DNA of 64,000 bases from Mesorhizobium sp. Root102 (lineage in GTDB: Bacteria; Pseudomonadota; Alphaproteobacteria; Rhizobiales; Rhizobiaceae). Numbering within the stretch: position 1 is the stretch's first letter; every line of letters starts with the position of its first letter. The stretch covers positions 249,430 to 313,429 of the forward strand of contig NZ_LMCP01000001.1 in NCBI RefSeq assembly GCF_001425625.1, given 5' to 3'. This document shows, one piece after another, positions 51,435 to 61,154 of the stretch. The notes beneath the pieces are model-generated. The model did no database searches and had not been told where the DNA came from. It saw only the letters and a program-made list of their open reading frames with translations. The position numbers were made by a program, and so were the translations under genes.

Positions 51435-51754
51435 CGGCCTTCATGGCGAAAGCCGACGACGATAGCAAGGGCGCCAGCCGGGCATTGAGGGAGGCATTCG
51501 TCACCCACTCCAACCATCATCCCGGCAATATTGGGCTTTGAGACGACGGTGGTTAGTTCTGTCACGCCCACATCCTGTGAAAACTACACTCGCTGAGGCG
51601 TGTGATTGCCGAAGCACGCGGCGTCGCCGTTTGCAGACCATTGTCCCGAATTCCAGAAATCTCATAGATTGTTAACCTATTTTCGTCGCATTTGCTTGAG
51701 GACTGAATGTTATGACTGCGACAGCCCGCAAGACGGGATGAAGAGGCGTCAATC
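51435..51754. promoter_or_regulatory. gene-free region between tlyA and the hydroxylase gene
   Basis: No gene longer than a few codons is seen. A possible leader ORF starts at ATG 51712 with GAGGA upstream and encodes only nine residues before TGA at 51739. The stretch around 51665-51700 is noticeably A+T-rich compared with the surroundings and is the likeliest promoter site for the plus-strand pair. Confidence 0.35.
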
Positions 51755-52756
51755 TTGGAAATGGCCAGCGACATAGTCTACAAGGTGCTTGACCGGATTT
51801 CCGGCGCCGGACTGCTGGCGACCGGACTTCTGTTGCTGACCGCTTTGGCCAGCGCCCTCGTCGCCTATTGGCGCACGGTCGAGAAAAAGAGCTGGAAAGA
51901 ATTCTTCGAGTTCGCGGTCCCGCACGAGGTGATCACTCATCCCTCGGCGAGGGCCGACCTTTTGTTCTGGGTAACGAGGAAGGCACTCATGCCATTCCTC
52001 ATGCTGCCTGCCGGCATCGTCTTTGTCAGCGCCGTGGGCTATGCAACGAACTGGCTGCTCTCGACGCTCCTGGCGATCCAGCCGCCCCTGATCGAGGGTC
52101 CGGCAGGGCCGGTGACGGTGACCATCTTCACCATCACCATGCTGCTCGCCTACGACATTTCGTATTATCTCTATCACGTCGCCCAGCACCGCTACCCGGT
52201 GCTCTGGGAACTGCACAAGGTGCACCATTCGGCCGAGGTGATGGTCGGCATCACCAAGGACCGCGTCCACCCGCTCGACGAATTGATGAACCGCGCCTGG
52301 GACGGCGTCATTCCCGGCATCTGCTTCGGCATCTGGTCGCTGGTGTCGCTGAACCTCGTTGAGCTGACGGTCTTCGGCGTCAACGTCTACATCATACGCA
52401 ACATCCTGATGATGGATTTCGTCAGGCACACGCATTTCAAGATCTCGTTTGGGCCGCTGAACAACCTGATCTTGTGCCCGCACTGGCATCAGTTGCACCA
52501 CAGCACGGACCCGCGCCACTACGACAAGAACTTCGGACTGCTCTTCTCGTTCTGGGATCGGCTCTTTGGAACTCTATGCGTTCCGAGACCCGACGAGGAC
52601 TTCAAATTCGGGTTAATCGAACGCAACGTGCGCGACTATCAGTCGCTCGCAGGGCTCTATATCATGCCGCTGAAGCGGATGTGGTGGCAGATCGCCAGAC
52701 ATTTCCGAACCGACAAGCCCGAGCCACAGCAATCCTCGCAAAGGGCCAAGCCTTGA
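51755..52756 (+). CDS. sterol desaturase / fatty acid hydroxylase family membrane protein
   Basis: A di-iron membrane oxygenase of 333 residues. Four or more membrane helices surround the histidine clusters: YHVAQHRYPVLWELHKVHHS near residue 139 gives HxxxxH and HxxHH, and HWHQLHHSTDPRHYDKNFG near 247 gives HxxxHH and the last histidine. Relatives hydroxylate fatty acids, sterols, carotenoids or ornithine-lipid head groups (OlsE); which applies here is not known. The start is TTG at 51755, with AGAGG eight bases upstream; ATG 51761 is the alternative. Its stop overlaps the start of the next gene, so the two are coupled. Confidence 0.85.
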   Translation: MEMASDIVYKVLDRISGAGLLATGLLLLTALASALVAYWRTVEKKSWKEFFEFAVPHEVITHPSARADLLFWVTRKALMPFLMLPAGIVFVSAVGYATNWLLSTLLAIQPPLIEGPAGPVTVTIFTITMLLAYDISYYLYHVAQHRYPVLWELHKVHHSAEVMVGITKDRVHPLDELMNRAWDGVIPGICFGIWSLVSLNLVELTVFGVNVYIIRNILMMDFVRHTHFKISFGPLNNLILCPHWHQLHHSTDPRHYDKNFGLLFSFWDRLFGTLCVPRPDEDFKFGLIERNVRDYQSLAGLYIMPLKRMWWQIARHFRTDKPEPQQSSQRAKP

Positions 52757-53901
52757 ACGGGCCCGTCGTGTGCCGGCTGCCGCGAACGCACCGGATCGAA
52801 GTTGCAACTTCGGATGCACGCCTGGCAGAGATCGCGCCCGCCTGGGCGGCGCTCTGGCAACGCGCCGGCGGCCTCGTTTTCCAGCATCCGGACTGGATCT
52901 CGGCGTGGTGGCGCACGACGCCGCATCAGGAGCGGCGCGGCCTCAGGATCGGGTTGGTCTGGAGCGACGAGCGGCTCGTGGCGGTCATTGCGCTCGCGAC
53001 CTTCAGGCGCTCCGGCATCCGCGTCCTGGAATGGGCGGCGAAGGACCACTGCGATTATGGCGATGTCCTGCTTGCCCCCGATTGCGACCTGCAGATCCTG
53101 CGGCAGCTCTGGCAACGCATTCTCGACGATGGCGGCTTCGACCTTGTCTATCTGAATCGTCTTTTGCCCGATGCTCGATTGCCGGCCCTGCTCGGCTCCG
53201 CCGCCCCAGGCCACGGCACGATCTTGCAACCAAATCACCGCAGCGAGGTCAGCTATCGTGTCGCTGGCGCCTGGCAAGGCGGCGCGCAATGGTTCGAAAG
53301 CCAATCGAAAAAAGTCCGGCAAAACTATCGCCGTGGCCGCAAATTCATGGAGGAAGGCGGCGCGCTACGCTTCCGCCTGATGGAAGCGCACGAAGCCCGC
53401 GAGCCCGTGCTCGAGCGCGTCGCGGCGCTGAAGCGGCTATGGCTGGCGAAGCACGGCCGCGTTTCGGACCTCTTCGACGAAGGCTCCACCGCTCTGGCAG
53501 CGCTGGTCTCCGTGCTGGCCGGACTCGGATTGCTGCGCATCTTCGTGCTCGAACGCGAAAACGAGATCATCGCCATCTCGATCAATTTCGAGCAGCATGG
53601 AACGATGATGGCGTTCGTCACGACCTATGACCCGGCCTTCGAGCGTGCCTCGCCGGGCATGGTCCTGATGATGGATTACATCCAGTGGTCGCTTGACCGG
53701 GGCTTGACCACGGTCGATTTTCTCTGCGGCGGCGAGGATTTCAAGCGCCGCTTTGCGACGCATTCGGTGACCTTGTCATCGGTGATGGGCGGACGAAGCC
53801 TGCGCGGACGCCTCGCCGTCTTGGCCGACCGCGCCCGCCACGCCATGAAATCCTGGCGATCCGAGAAACCGGCGAAACAAGCGGTGCCGGCGGAGGAATA
53901 A
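52753..53901 (+). CDS. GNAT-fold acyltransferase (BioF2/CelD-like, FemAB-related)
   Basis: The 382-residue protein matches the Acetyltransf_6 (BioF2/CelD-like) family: two tandem GNAT-like halves with the C-terminal part reading LRIFVLERENEIIAISINFEQ, AFVTTYDPAFERASPGMVLMMD and DFLCGGEDFKRRF, a pattern found in polysaccharide and lipid N-acyltransferases. The start is TTG at 52753, with AAGGG upstream, overlapping the hydroxylase stop by four bases. With the hydroxylase it may build or modify a membrane lipid or surface polymer; that is inference. Confidence 0.8.
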   Translation: MNGPVVCRLPRTHRIEVATSDARLAEIAPAWAALWQRAGGLVFQHPDWISAWWRTTPHQERRGLRIGLVWSDERLVAVIALATFRRSGIRVLEWAAKDHCDYGDVLLAPDCDLQILRQLWQRILDDGGFDLVYLNRLLPDARLPALLGSAAPGHGTILQPNHRSEVSYRVAGAWQGGAQWFESQSKKVRQNYRRGRKFMEEGGALRFRLMEAHEAREPVLERVAALKRLWLAKHGRVSDLFDEGSTALAALVSVLAGLGLLRIFVLERENEIIAISINFEQHGTMMAFVTTYDPAFERASPGMVLMMDYIQWSLDRGLTTVDFLCGGEDFKRRFATHSVTLSSVMGGRSLRGRLAVLADRARHAMKSWRSEKPAKQAVPAEE

Positions 53902-54001
53902 CCTTTTGACATCGCCTGCATGGCGGCATGGAAAGGCATCGGCCGGCAGACCGACTCCGATCATACCCTCTTAGGCAGCTCTAGGTTTACTGGCCTTCAA
54001 T

Positions 54002-54289
54002 TTAGAAAATGGTTCGCGAAACCTGCCGTTCCACGGCGGGCGACAGACCGTCGGCCGGCTTGCCTGTTGCTTCCTCGCGTGGGCGTTCGGTCACGGCCGC
54101 TGGCGCTGCTCCCGGCACGACCACAAGCTGCGGCACCTGCTTGTAGGAAAAACCGCCGCGGATATTGCCCATCTTGCCGGCGACGATGCCCACTGCCGCC
54201 TTTTCGAGGCTGCGATCATAGCGCGTTTCGGCGACGGCCGGCGCGACGAGGACGGCGCAAAGCGCTACGCCGCACAGAAGCGTTTTCAT
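54002..54289 (-). CDS. hypothetical secreted protein, 95 residues
   Basis: Not recognised. A clear signal peptide (LLCGVALCAVLVAPAVAE) precedes a mature part of about 75 residues that is basic, rich in alanine and proline, and without cysteine. GGGAG lies eight bases before the ATG, which supports translation. It lies downstream of dxs on the same strand, separated by about 150 bp, and converges on the acyltransferase gene. Confidence 0.68.
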   Translation of the reverse strand: MKTLLCGVALCAVLVAPAVAETRYDRSLEKAAVGIVAGKMGNIRGGFSYKQVPQLVVVPGAAPAAVTERPREEATGKPADGLSPAVERQVSRTIF

Positions 54290-54437
54290 TGTTGTTGTCT
54301 CCCTGCCTGATCAACGACTAGCAGGGCGCCGTTGAAAAACGGCCAAGAGACACGGTAAGCGAAAAGCCAAACGTTAGCGTAAACAATGCGTTAAGATCGT
54401 TGGCCGGCAAACTGATTCAAGTCTTTGAGACTTTGAT

Positions 54438-56351
54438 TCAGGCGCGCTGGGCGTGAGTGCTGTGCCCGAGCGCGACGAAGACCGTGCGCACAATGCCGGC
54501 TGCGTCGAGCCCTGCATCGGCATACATCTTTTCCGGCTTGGCATGGTCGGTGAACGCGTCGGGCAGCACCAGCGGGCGCACCTTCAGGCCGCTTTCCAGC
54601 AGGCCTTCGTGGGCGAGGAACTGCAGTACGTGGCTGGCGAAGCCGCCGACGGCGCCTTCCTCCACCGTCACCAGAACCTCATGCGAGCGGGCCAGCCGCC
54701 GGATCAGATCCTCGTCGAGCGGCTTGGCGAAACGGGCATCGGCGACCGTGGTGGAGAGCCCGGCAGCGCCAAGCTCCTCGGCGGCGATCAGACAATCCTG
54801 CAGCCGCGTGCCGAAGGACAGCAGCGCTACCTTGGTGCCCTCCTTGACGATGCGGCCCTTGCCGATTTCGAGCACCGAGCCCCGTTCCGGCATGTCGACG
54901 CCGACGCCGTTGCCGCGCGGATAGCGGAAGGCGATCGGGCCCTCATCATAACTCGCCGCGGTGCGCACCATGTGGCGCAACTCCGCCTCGTCGGCCGCCG
55001 CCATGACGACGAAACCCGGCAAGGTCGCCAGGAAAGTGGTGTCGAAAGCGCCGCAATGGGTGGCGCCATCGGCGCCGACGAAGCCGGCGCGGTCGATGGG
55101 AAAGCGCACCGGCAATTTCTGGATGGCGACGTCGTGGACGACCTGGTCGTAGGCGCGCTGCAGGAAGGTCGAATAGATCGCCGCGAACGGCTTGTAACCT
55201 TCGGTGGCGAGGCCAGCGGCAAAGGTCACCGCGTGCTGTTCGGCAATGCCGACATCGAAAATCCGCGACGGAAACGCTTCGCCGAACAGGTCGAGGCCGG
55301 TGCCGCCCGGCATGGCGGCGGTGACGGCGACGATGCGGTCGTCTTCACGGCCCTCCTGGACCAGGCTTTCGGCAAACACTTTGGTGTAGGCCGGTGCGTT
55401 GGCCGGCGCCTTGGCTTGGGCGCCGGTGATGACGTCGAACTTGTTGACGCCGTGATACTTGTCGGCGGCGGCCTCCGCCGGCGCGTAGCCCTTGCCCTTC
55501 TGGGTGACGACATGGATCAGCACCGGGCCTTCGCCATTGTCGCGGACATTTTTCAGAACCGGGATCAGATGCTCCAGATTGTGACCGTCGATCGGGCCGA
55601 TGTGATAGAAACCGAGCTCCTCGAACAGCGTGCCGCCGGTGACGTAGCCGCGTGCATGCTCGACCGCCCTTGTGATCGCACGGTCGGCCCGCTTGCCGAG
55701 GTAGGAGGTCAGTTTCTTGCCGAAATCGCGCAGGCCGACATAGGCCTTGCCCGAGGCCAAACGCGCCAGATAGGCGCTCATCGCGCCGGTTGGCGGTGCG
55801 ATCGACATGTCGTTGTCGTTGAGGATGACGATCAGCCGTGCATCGAGCGCGCCGGCATTGTTCATCGCCTCATAGGCCATGCCGGCAGACATGGCGCCGT
55901 CACCGATGACGGCGATGACATTGTTGCGGCCGCCGGAGAGGTCGCGAGCAGCGGCCATGCCGAGGCCGGCCGATATCGAGGTCGAGGAGTGGGCCGCACC
56001 GAAGGGATCGTACTCGCTCTCGGCGCGGCGGGTGAAGCCGGACAGGCCGCCTTCCTGGCGCAGAGTGCGGATGCGGTCGCGGCGACCGGTCAGGATCTTG
56101 TGCGGATAGGCCTGGTGGCCAACATCCCAGATCAGCCGGTCATCGGGCGTGTTGAAGACATAGTGCAGCGCCACCGTCAGCTCGACCACGCCAAGGCCGG
56201 CACCAAGGTGGCCGCCGGTGCGGGAGACGGCGTCGATCAGTTCGGCGCGAAGCTCGGATGCCAGTTGCGGCAGGTCGCTCTCGGCAAGCGTGCGCAGGTC
56301 GGCCGGGATACGGACCTTGTCGAGAAGAGGCGTATGCGGCGTTGCGTTCAC
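54438..56351 (-). CDS. dxs: 1-deoxy-D-xylulose-5-phosphate synthase
   Basis: First enzyme of the MEP isoprenoid pathway, thiamine-diphosphate dependent. The 637-residue length is normal. [24 protein letters not shown] near residue 42, the ThDP motif [18 protein letters not shown] near 150, the transketolase-like [18 protein letters not shown] near 365 and [18 protein letters not shown] near 405 are intact. The start is taken as GTG 56351, where similarity to Dxs begins. A longer in-frame ATG at 56453 lies inside an extragenic palindrome and is not accepted in spite of a good GGGAG in front of it. Confidence 0.95.
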   Translation of the reverse strand: MNATPHTPLLDKVRIPADLRTLAESDLPQLASELRAELIDAVSRTGGHLGAGLGVVELTVALHYVFNTPDDRLIWDVGHQAYPHKILTGRRDRIRTLRQEGGLSGFTRRAESEYDPFGAAHSSTSISAGLGMAAARDLSGGRNNVIAVIGDGAMSAGMAYEAMNNAGALDARLIVILNDNDMSIAPPTGAMSAYLARLASGKAYVGLRDFGKKLTSYLGKRADRAITRAVEHARGYVTGGTLFEELGFYHIGPIDGHNLEHLIPVLKNVRDNGEGPVLIHVVTQKGKGYAPAEAAADKYHGVNKFDVITGAQAKAPANAPAYTKVFAESLVQEGREDDRIVAVTAAMPGGTGLDLFGEAFPSRIFDVGIAEQHAVTFAAGLATEGYKPFAAIYSTFLQRAYDQVVHDVAIQKLPVRFPIDRAGFVGADGATHCGAFDTTFLATLPGFVVMAAADEAELRHMVRTAASYDEGPIAFRYPRGNGVGVDMPERGSVLEIGKGRIVKEGTKVALLSFGTRLQDCLIAAEELGAAGLSTTVADARFAKPLDEDLIRRLARSHEVLVTVEEGAVGGFASHVLQFLAHEGLLESGLKVRPLVLPDAFTDHAKPEKMYADAGLDAAGIVRTVFVALGHSTHAQRA

Positions 56352-56447
56352 GGGTGTCAGGCTTTCGGTTGATGGGCGAAATAGGCCGCCGGCCGGCGAA
56401 AGTAAATGCGCATCAGTGACGCGGATCAGGCTGTGGCCTTTGTTCTT

Positions 56448-56495
56448 ATGCATGTCGTTCTCCCAAAACCGGGGCCACTTTTGGGCGACATGCAT
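56448..56495. repeat. nested extragenic palindrome between pirin and dxs
   Basis: Outer arms ATGCATGTCG (56448-56457) and CGACATGCAT (56486-56495) are perfect inverted repeats; inside them CCCAAAA (56462-56468) pairs with TTTTGGG (56479-56485). I recall similar sequences scattered in Mesorhizobium and Rhizobium intergenic DNA (RIME-like elements). It overlaps the last base of the pirin gene and supplies an ATG with a GGGAG site that imitates a gene start for dxs. Confidence 0.75.
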
Positions 56496-57415
56496 TAGCT
56501 TTCCGGCAGCGGAATAAACTCTTCCTCATCTCCGGGAACGATATCGAAACGGCCCGTGTTCCATTCCTGCTTGGCCTGCTCGATGCGTTCCTTGGATGAC
56601 GAGACGAAATTCCACCAGATGTAGCGCTGTGAGCCGAGCGAGGCGCCGCCAAACAGCATGAAATGCGCGCCGATCAGCGACGATACGACGATCTCGTCAC
56701 CGGGCCGAAACACCAGCAGCCGTTCGGCCGGAAAGACGTCGCCTGATATCGAGACCTCGCCTTCCAGCGTGTAGATGGCGCGTTCTTCTGCATCGGCCGG
56801 GATTTTCACGCTGGCGCCGGGCGTCAGGCGCAAGTCGGCATAGAGCGTGTCGGAGTCAGCCCTGACCGGAGACCGCAATCCCTGGAAATCACCAATGACG
56901 ACGCGTCCGCTGACGCCCTCTGCGTCGATCTCGGGCAGCCGTAGCGCTGCGGTGTTCTCGAACACCGGCGCCACTTCTTCCTTGCCGTCCGGCAAGGCCA
57001 GCCATGTCTGCAGGCCGGAGATCGACATCGGCGCGCCGCGCAGTTCCTCCGGCGTGCGCTCGGAATGGACGATGCCGCGGCCAGCGGTCATCAAATTCAC
57101 GTCGCCGGGCTGGATGACCATTTCGGTGCCGAGTGAATCGCGATGCCGGATCTTGCCGTCGAACAGATAGGTGACGGTCGACAGACCGATATGCGGATGG
57201 GGACGGACATCCAGTGCCTGGCCGGCCCGCAGGATCGCCGGACCCATGCGGTCGAAGAAGATGAAGGGTCCGACCAGCCGCCTCTTGGCGGTCGGCAGTG
57301 CGCGGCGCACCTGGAAACCGCCAATATCCTTGGCGTTGGGGATGACCATCAATTCGATCTGGTCGCTGGCGAAGGCATCGCCGGCCTGTGGGTCGTTTCC
57401 GGGAAAGAAGCTCAC
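56495..57415 (-). CDS. pirin family protein
   Basis: Double cupin protein of 306 residues. The N-terminal cupin has the family-typical metal site [17 protein letters not shown] near residue 71 and [10 protein letters not shown] near 113, with the glutamate of HSE as the last ligand. The C-terminal cupin lacks metal residues, as usual. Pirins include quercetin dioxygenases and transcription cofactors; the role here is unknown. The start is GTG 57415 with AAGGAG upstream. Confidence 0.9.
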   Translation of the reverse strand: MSFFPGNDPQAGDAFASDQIELMVIPNAKDIGGFQVRRALPTAKRRLVGPFIFFDRMGPAILRAGQALDVRPHPHIGLSTVTYLFDGKIRHRDSLGTEMVIQPGDVNLMTAGRGIVHSERTPEELRGAPMSISGLQTWLALPDGKEEVAPVFENTAALRLPEIDAEGVSGRVVIGDFQGLRSPVRADSDTLYADLRLTPGASVKIPADAEERAIYTLEGEVSISGDVFPAERLLVFRPGDEIVVSSLIGAHFMLFGGASLGSQRYIWWNFVSSSKERIEQAKQEWNTGRFDIVPGDEEEFIPLPES

Positions 57416-57454
57416 GAGATCTCCTTGTCAGCGGGCAATGCCTGCTTGGCCGCG

Positions 57455-57721
57455 TCAGGCAAAGCGGATCGCCGCCTTTGCCCGCAGTTTGGCCGCCACC
57501 TCTTCGCGATTGCGCGGATGCTGATGGGTTTCCATGGAATCGAGCAGTTCGCGCGCCGATGCGGCAATGGCTTCGACCGCGTGGTCGAAAGCATGCTGGT
57601 TCTGCTTCGAGGGCCGCGTCGTTCCGCTCAGCTTGCGGACAAACTGAAGTGCCGCGTCCCGGACTTCGTCGTTGGTTGCGGGCGGGTCAAAATTGAACAG
57701 GGTCTTGATGTTTCTGCACAT
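57455..57721 (-). CDS. DUF2277 domain-containing protein
   Basis: The 88-residue protein begins MCRNIKTLFNFDPPATNDEV, the signature of DUF2277, and continues with a helical part to AAKLRAKAAIRFA. The function is unknown. AGGAG lies upstream of the ATG. It lies between xseB and the pirin gene on the same strand, in what may be one transcript. Confidence 0.9.
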   Translation of the reverse strand: MCRNIKTLFNFDPPATNDEVRDAALQFVRKLSGTTRPSKQNQHAFDHAVEAIAASARELLDSMETHQHPRNREEVAAKLRAKAAIRFA

Positions 57722-57812
57722 CGCTTCCGTATCTCCTCTTGTCCTGGAGCGTTTTCAATCGAGACGAGTTCTATCCTCAATCATGATCGTGTCCGTGAGA
57801 CGGCTGCGTGCC

Positions 57813-58067
57813 TCAGTCCGCATCGAGCGGCTCCGTTCCAACCGGCTTGCCGTCACGCGACAGCCTGATCTTCTCGACCTTGTCCTCGGCGGCCTTCAGC
57901 AGCCGGTCGCAATGTGCCTTCAGCGCCTCGCCGCGCTCATAGATCCTGATCGACTGGTCGAGCGGCACGTCGCCACGCTCCAGATCATCGACGATCTTCT
58001 CCAGCGCGTCGAGTGCCTGTTCGAAGCTCATCGCCTTGACGTCTTCGTTGGTCTCACCAGCCATCAT
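57813..58067 (-). CDS. xseB: exodeoxyribonuclease VII small subunit
   Basis: The 84-residue helical protein fits Xse[42 protein letters not shown] spans the family core. It forms exonuclease VII with XseA, which is not in the window. It begins one base from the HDAC stop with AAGGA upstream, so the genes are cotranscribed. Two adjacent ATG codons at 58067 and 58064 could serve as start. Confidence 0.94.
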   Translation of the reverse strand: MMAGETNEDVKAMSFEQALDALEKIVDDLERGDVPLDQSIRIYERGEALKAHCDRLLKAAEDKVEKIRLSRDGKPVGTEPLDAD

Positions 58068-58994
<927 letters not shown>

Positions 58995-59124
58995 CGTCCT
59001 AATCTAGTGACCCGGATCGACAAAGGCCATGCGCAGGCGGCCGATGACTGGGGAAAATCACGCCTGCGTCCATTCGTGTCGCTGCGGGCATTGGCGTCCT
59101 CCGCTCTTCAGCGTAAGGTCCCCG

Positions 59125-59285
59125 GCACTGCCTGGTGCCCGCCACAAGCGGGAGAATCGGGAACACGGTTGAATTCCGTGGCGTGCCCAACGCTGTAAGG
59201 GGGACCGCGCCGGTAAATGCCACTGTCGATGACGGGAAGGCACCGGACGCGGGTTGATCCCGAGCCAGAAGACCGGCCTGGCAGG
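59125..59285 (+). promoter_or_regulatory. cobalamin (B12) riboswitch
   Basis: The conserved pieces appear in order: GGTGCCC near 59134, GGGAACACGG then TTGAATTCCGTGGC (59159-59182), the CCCAACGCTGTAAG core near 59185-59199, the B12-box GCCACTG at 59219-59225, GGGAAGG at 59234-59240 and GAGCCAGAAGACCGGCC at 59262-59278. This is the classical adenosylcobalamin aptamer. A hairpin CATCCGC/GCGGATG follows at 59293-59314, before the bluB ribosome-binding site. It would shut off bluB when cobalamin is plentiful. Confidence 0.92.
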
Positions 59286-59343
59286 CATCGTCATCCGCAT
59301 GGTCAGGCGGATGGCATCGATAGCAATCGCAAGGGGACAAGCG

Positions 59344-60225
59344 ATGCCGGAGCACATGACCACTGCCATTGACGATGGGTTTGACAAGAAAGCGCGCGAT
59401 GCGGTCTATCGCGCCATGTTCACGCGGCGTGACGTGCGCAGCCATTTCCTGCCCACCGCGCTCGACGATGAGGTGCTGGCGCGGCTGCTGCTTGCCGCTC
59501 ATCATGCGCCGTCGGTCGGCTTCATGCAGCCTTGGAACTTCATCGTCATTCGCGATGCCGGGCGGCGGGAAAAGGTGCGCGATCTTTTCCTGGCTGCGCG
59601 CGAGCAGGAACTGCCCGCCATTGAGGAAGAGCGCCAGGCGCTCTACCGCAAGCTCAAGCTGGAAGGCATCTGCGAAAGCGCGCTCAACATCTGCATCACC
59701 TGCGACCGGCAGCGTTCGAAGGGCTCGCCGCTGGGCCGCTTGCACAATCCGGAGATGGACCTCTACAGCACGGTCTGCGCGGTGCAGAATTTCTGGCTGG
59801 CGGCTCGCGCCGAAGGCGTCGGTGTCGGCTGGGTCAGCATCATCGAGGCGCAGGCGCTGAAAAGCCTGCTGTCGATTCCCGATCATGTGACGCCGGTCGC
59901 CTATCTCTGCGTCGGCCGTGTTTCCGAGTTCGCGCCGAGACCGGATCTCGAAACGCATGGATGGGGAAGGCGGCTGCCGCTGCCGGAGTTGATCATGAGC
60001 GAGATCTTTTGCGGCCAAGGTGAGGTGCCGCTGAAGTCAACCGTGGCGCGTCTCAACGCTGTCGATGCCGCACCGGATCAGCGTGTCGCGCCGGCCGTGC
60101 CCCAGCGCGAGCCGCCGAAGGAGGCCAGCGCCTTGTCCTTGAGCTCCCTGAACTTCGACGACGCCTCGGCCAGCCGGGCGTCCCAGGCCGGATCTGGCAC
60201 CTGGCCCGCGATGGTCTTGAAATAG
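59344..60225 (+). CDS. bluB: 5,6-dimethylbenzimidazole synthase BluB, C-terminally extended
   Basis: Cannibalises FMNH2 to make the lower ligand of vitamin B12. The nitroreductase-fold domain covers about residues 1-230: FTRRDVRSHFLP near 26, HHAPSVGFMQPWNFI near 53, and GVGWVSIIEAQALKSLL near 170. ATG 59344 follows AAGGGG. The frame then runs on for over 60 residues beyond the usual end, 148 bp of it antisense to the 3' end of the convergent membrane-protein gene, and this tail resembles no domain. The gene is controlled by the riboswitch upstream. Confidence 0.93.
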   Translation: MPEHMTTAIDDGFDKKARDAVYRAMFTRRDVRSHFLPTALDDEVLARLLLAAHHAPSVGFMQPWNFIVIRDAGRREKVRDLFLAAREQELPAIEEERQALYRKLKLEGICESALNICITCDRQRSKGSPLGRLHNPEMDLYSTVCAVQNFWLAARAEGVGVGWVSIIEAQALKSLLSIPDHVTPVAYLCVGRVSEFAPRPDLETHGWGRRLPLPELIMSEIFCGQGEVPLKSTVARLNAVDAAPDQRVAPAVPQREPPKEASALSLSSLNFDDASASRASQAGSGTWPAMVLK

Positions 60226-61061
60226 ACCTGCATCAGGCAGGCGATGGCGAAAGGCTCGATGAACGCCGCCTTGAAGGCCCAGGCGAAGACGATAGCGAGC
60301 ACGAAGGCCCAACCGGCGAGTTGGCCAGGCATCAGGAAGAGAATGGCGCCGGCGGGCGCCAGCATCAGCAGGAAGATGACGAAGGACACGCCCCACATGA
60401 TGACCGCCAGCCAGACGGCGTTCTTGACCATGACCTTGCCGTTCTGGGCATAAAGCATGACGCCTTGGCGCGCCGTCTCGAACGGCGAGGCTGAATTGAT
60501 GCGGATGTTGTAGCCGAGGATGATCTCGTCGACATAGGTCAGCGACAGGCGGATCACCGTGTTGATGAAGGAGACCAGGCCGCTCAGGCCCGGAATCGGC
60601 AGGAAGGCGGCGATGCCGCCGAGCAGGCCTGTGATGGCGCGGATGGCTCCCTTGACCAGCTGGTCGACGACGAAAAGGATGTTGGCCTCGGCAAAACGCT
60701 GGGTCACGATGTCCTTGGCGTAGGCAATCTGGTCCTGGCCACCGGGAATGTCGCGGCCGTCGATCAGATGGACCATGACGGCGATGTGACCGGCCTTGAC
60801 GACATAGAGGATGTATTCGCGGATCCAGTAGACGGCGATCGAGACAATGCCGAAGCCGACCACGCCGCCCCACAGGGCAAAGGACAGCGGCCCGTCGGGA
60901 TCGGTGGAGATATGGCCGACGCCGTAGCCGACGGAGGCGCCGGTGCCGGTCGCCATGATGTAGGCCAGCGTGATGCCGAAATACACGATCATGCGAAAGA
61001 CAATGAACGGCCAGGTCCGCATCATGATGGACACCGACCTGCCGATATCGAAATCCCACAT
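60078..61061 (-). CDS. hypothetical multi-pass membrane protein
   Basis: Not recognised. The 327-residue protein has about six or seven predicted membrane helices (for example residues 17-37, 58-85, 140-160, 215-265) with a conserved-looking central part YVDEIILGYNIRINSASPFETARQGVMLYAQN. No signal peptide, enzyme motif or transporter signature is visible. A charged, helical C-terminal tail follows. Its 3' end overlaps the bluB frame by 148 bp. It lies 93 bp downstream of the TetR gene on the same strand. Confidence 0.72.
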   Translation of the reverse strand: MWDFDIGRSVSIMMRTWPFIVFRMIVYFGITLAYIMATGTGASVGYGVGHISTDPDGPLSFALWGGVVGFGIVSIAVYWIREYILYVVKAGHIAVMVHLIDGRDIPGGQDQIAYAKDIVTQRFAEANILFVVDQLVKGAIRAITGLLGGIAAFLPIPGLSGLVSFINTVIRLSLTYVDEIILGYNIRINSASPFETARQGVMLYAQNGKVMVKNAVWLAVIMWGVSFVIFLLMLAPAGAILFLMPGQLAGWAFVLAIVFAWAFKAAFIEPFAIACLMQVYFKTIAGQVPDPAWDARLAEASSKFRELKDKALASFGGSRWGTAGATR

Positions 61062-61154
61062 GCCCCGAATCTCCCCTCAGAGATGGTGGCAGAGGATGAA
61101 CTCAACCCGGCGATTGTCAATTGCCGGACATGGCGCCGGGCCACCGATGGGAGT

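Noticed and set aside
54453..56372. Plus-strand frame of about 640 codons opposite dxs
   Set aside because: Shadow of dxs with no recognisable domain.
56352..56453. Longer Dxs start at ATG 56453
   Set aside because: The ATG and its GGGAG lie in a palindromic repeat, and the added 34 residues match nothing in Dxs proteins.
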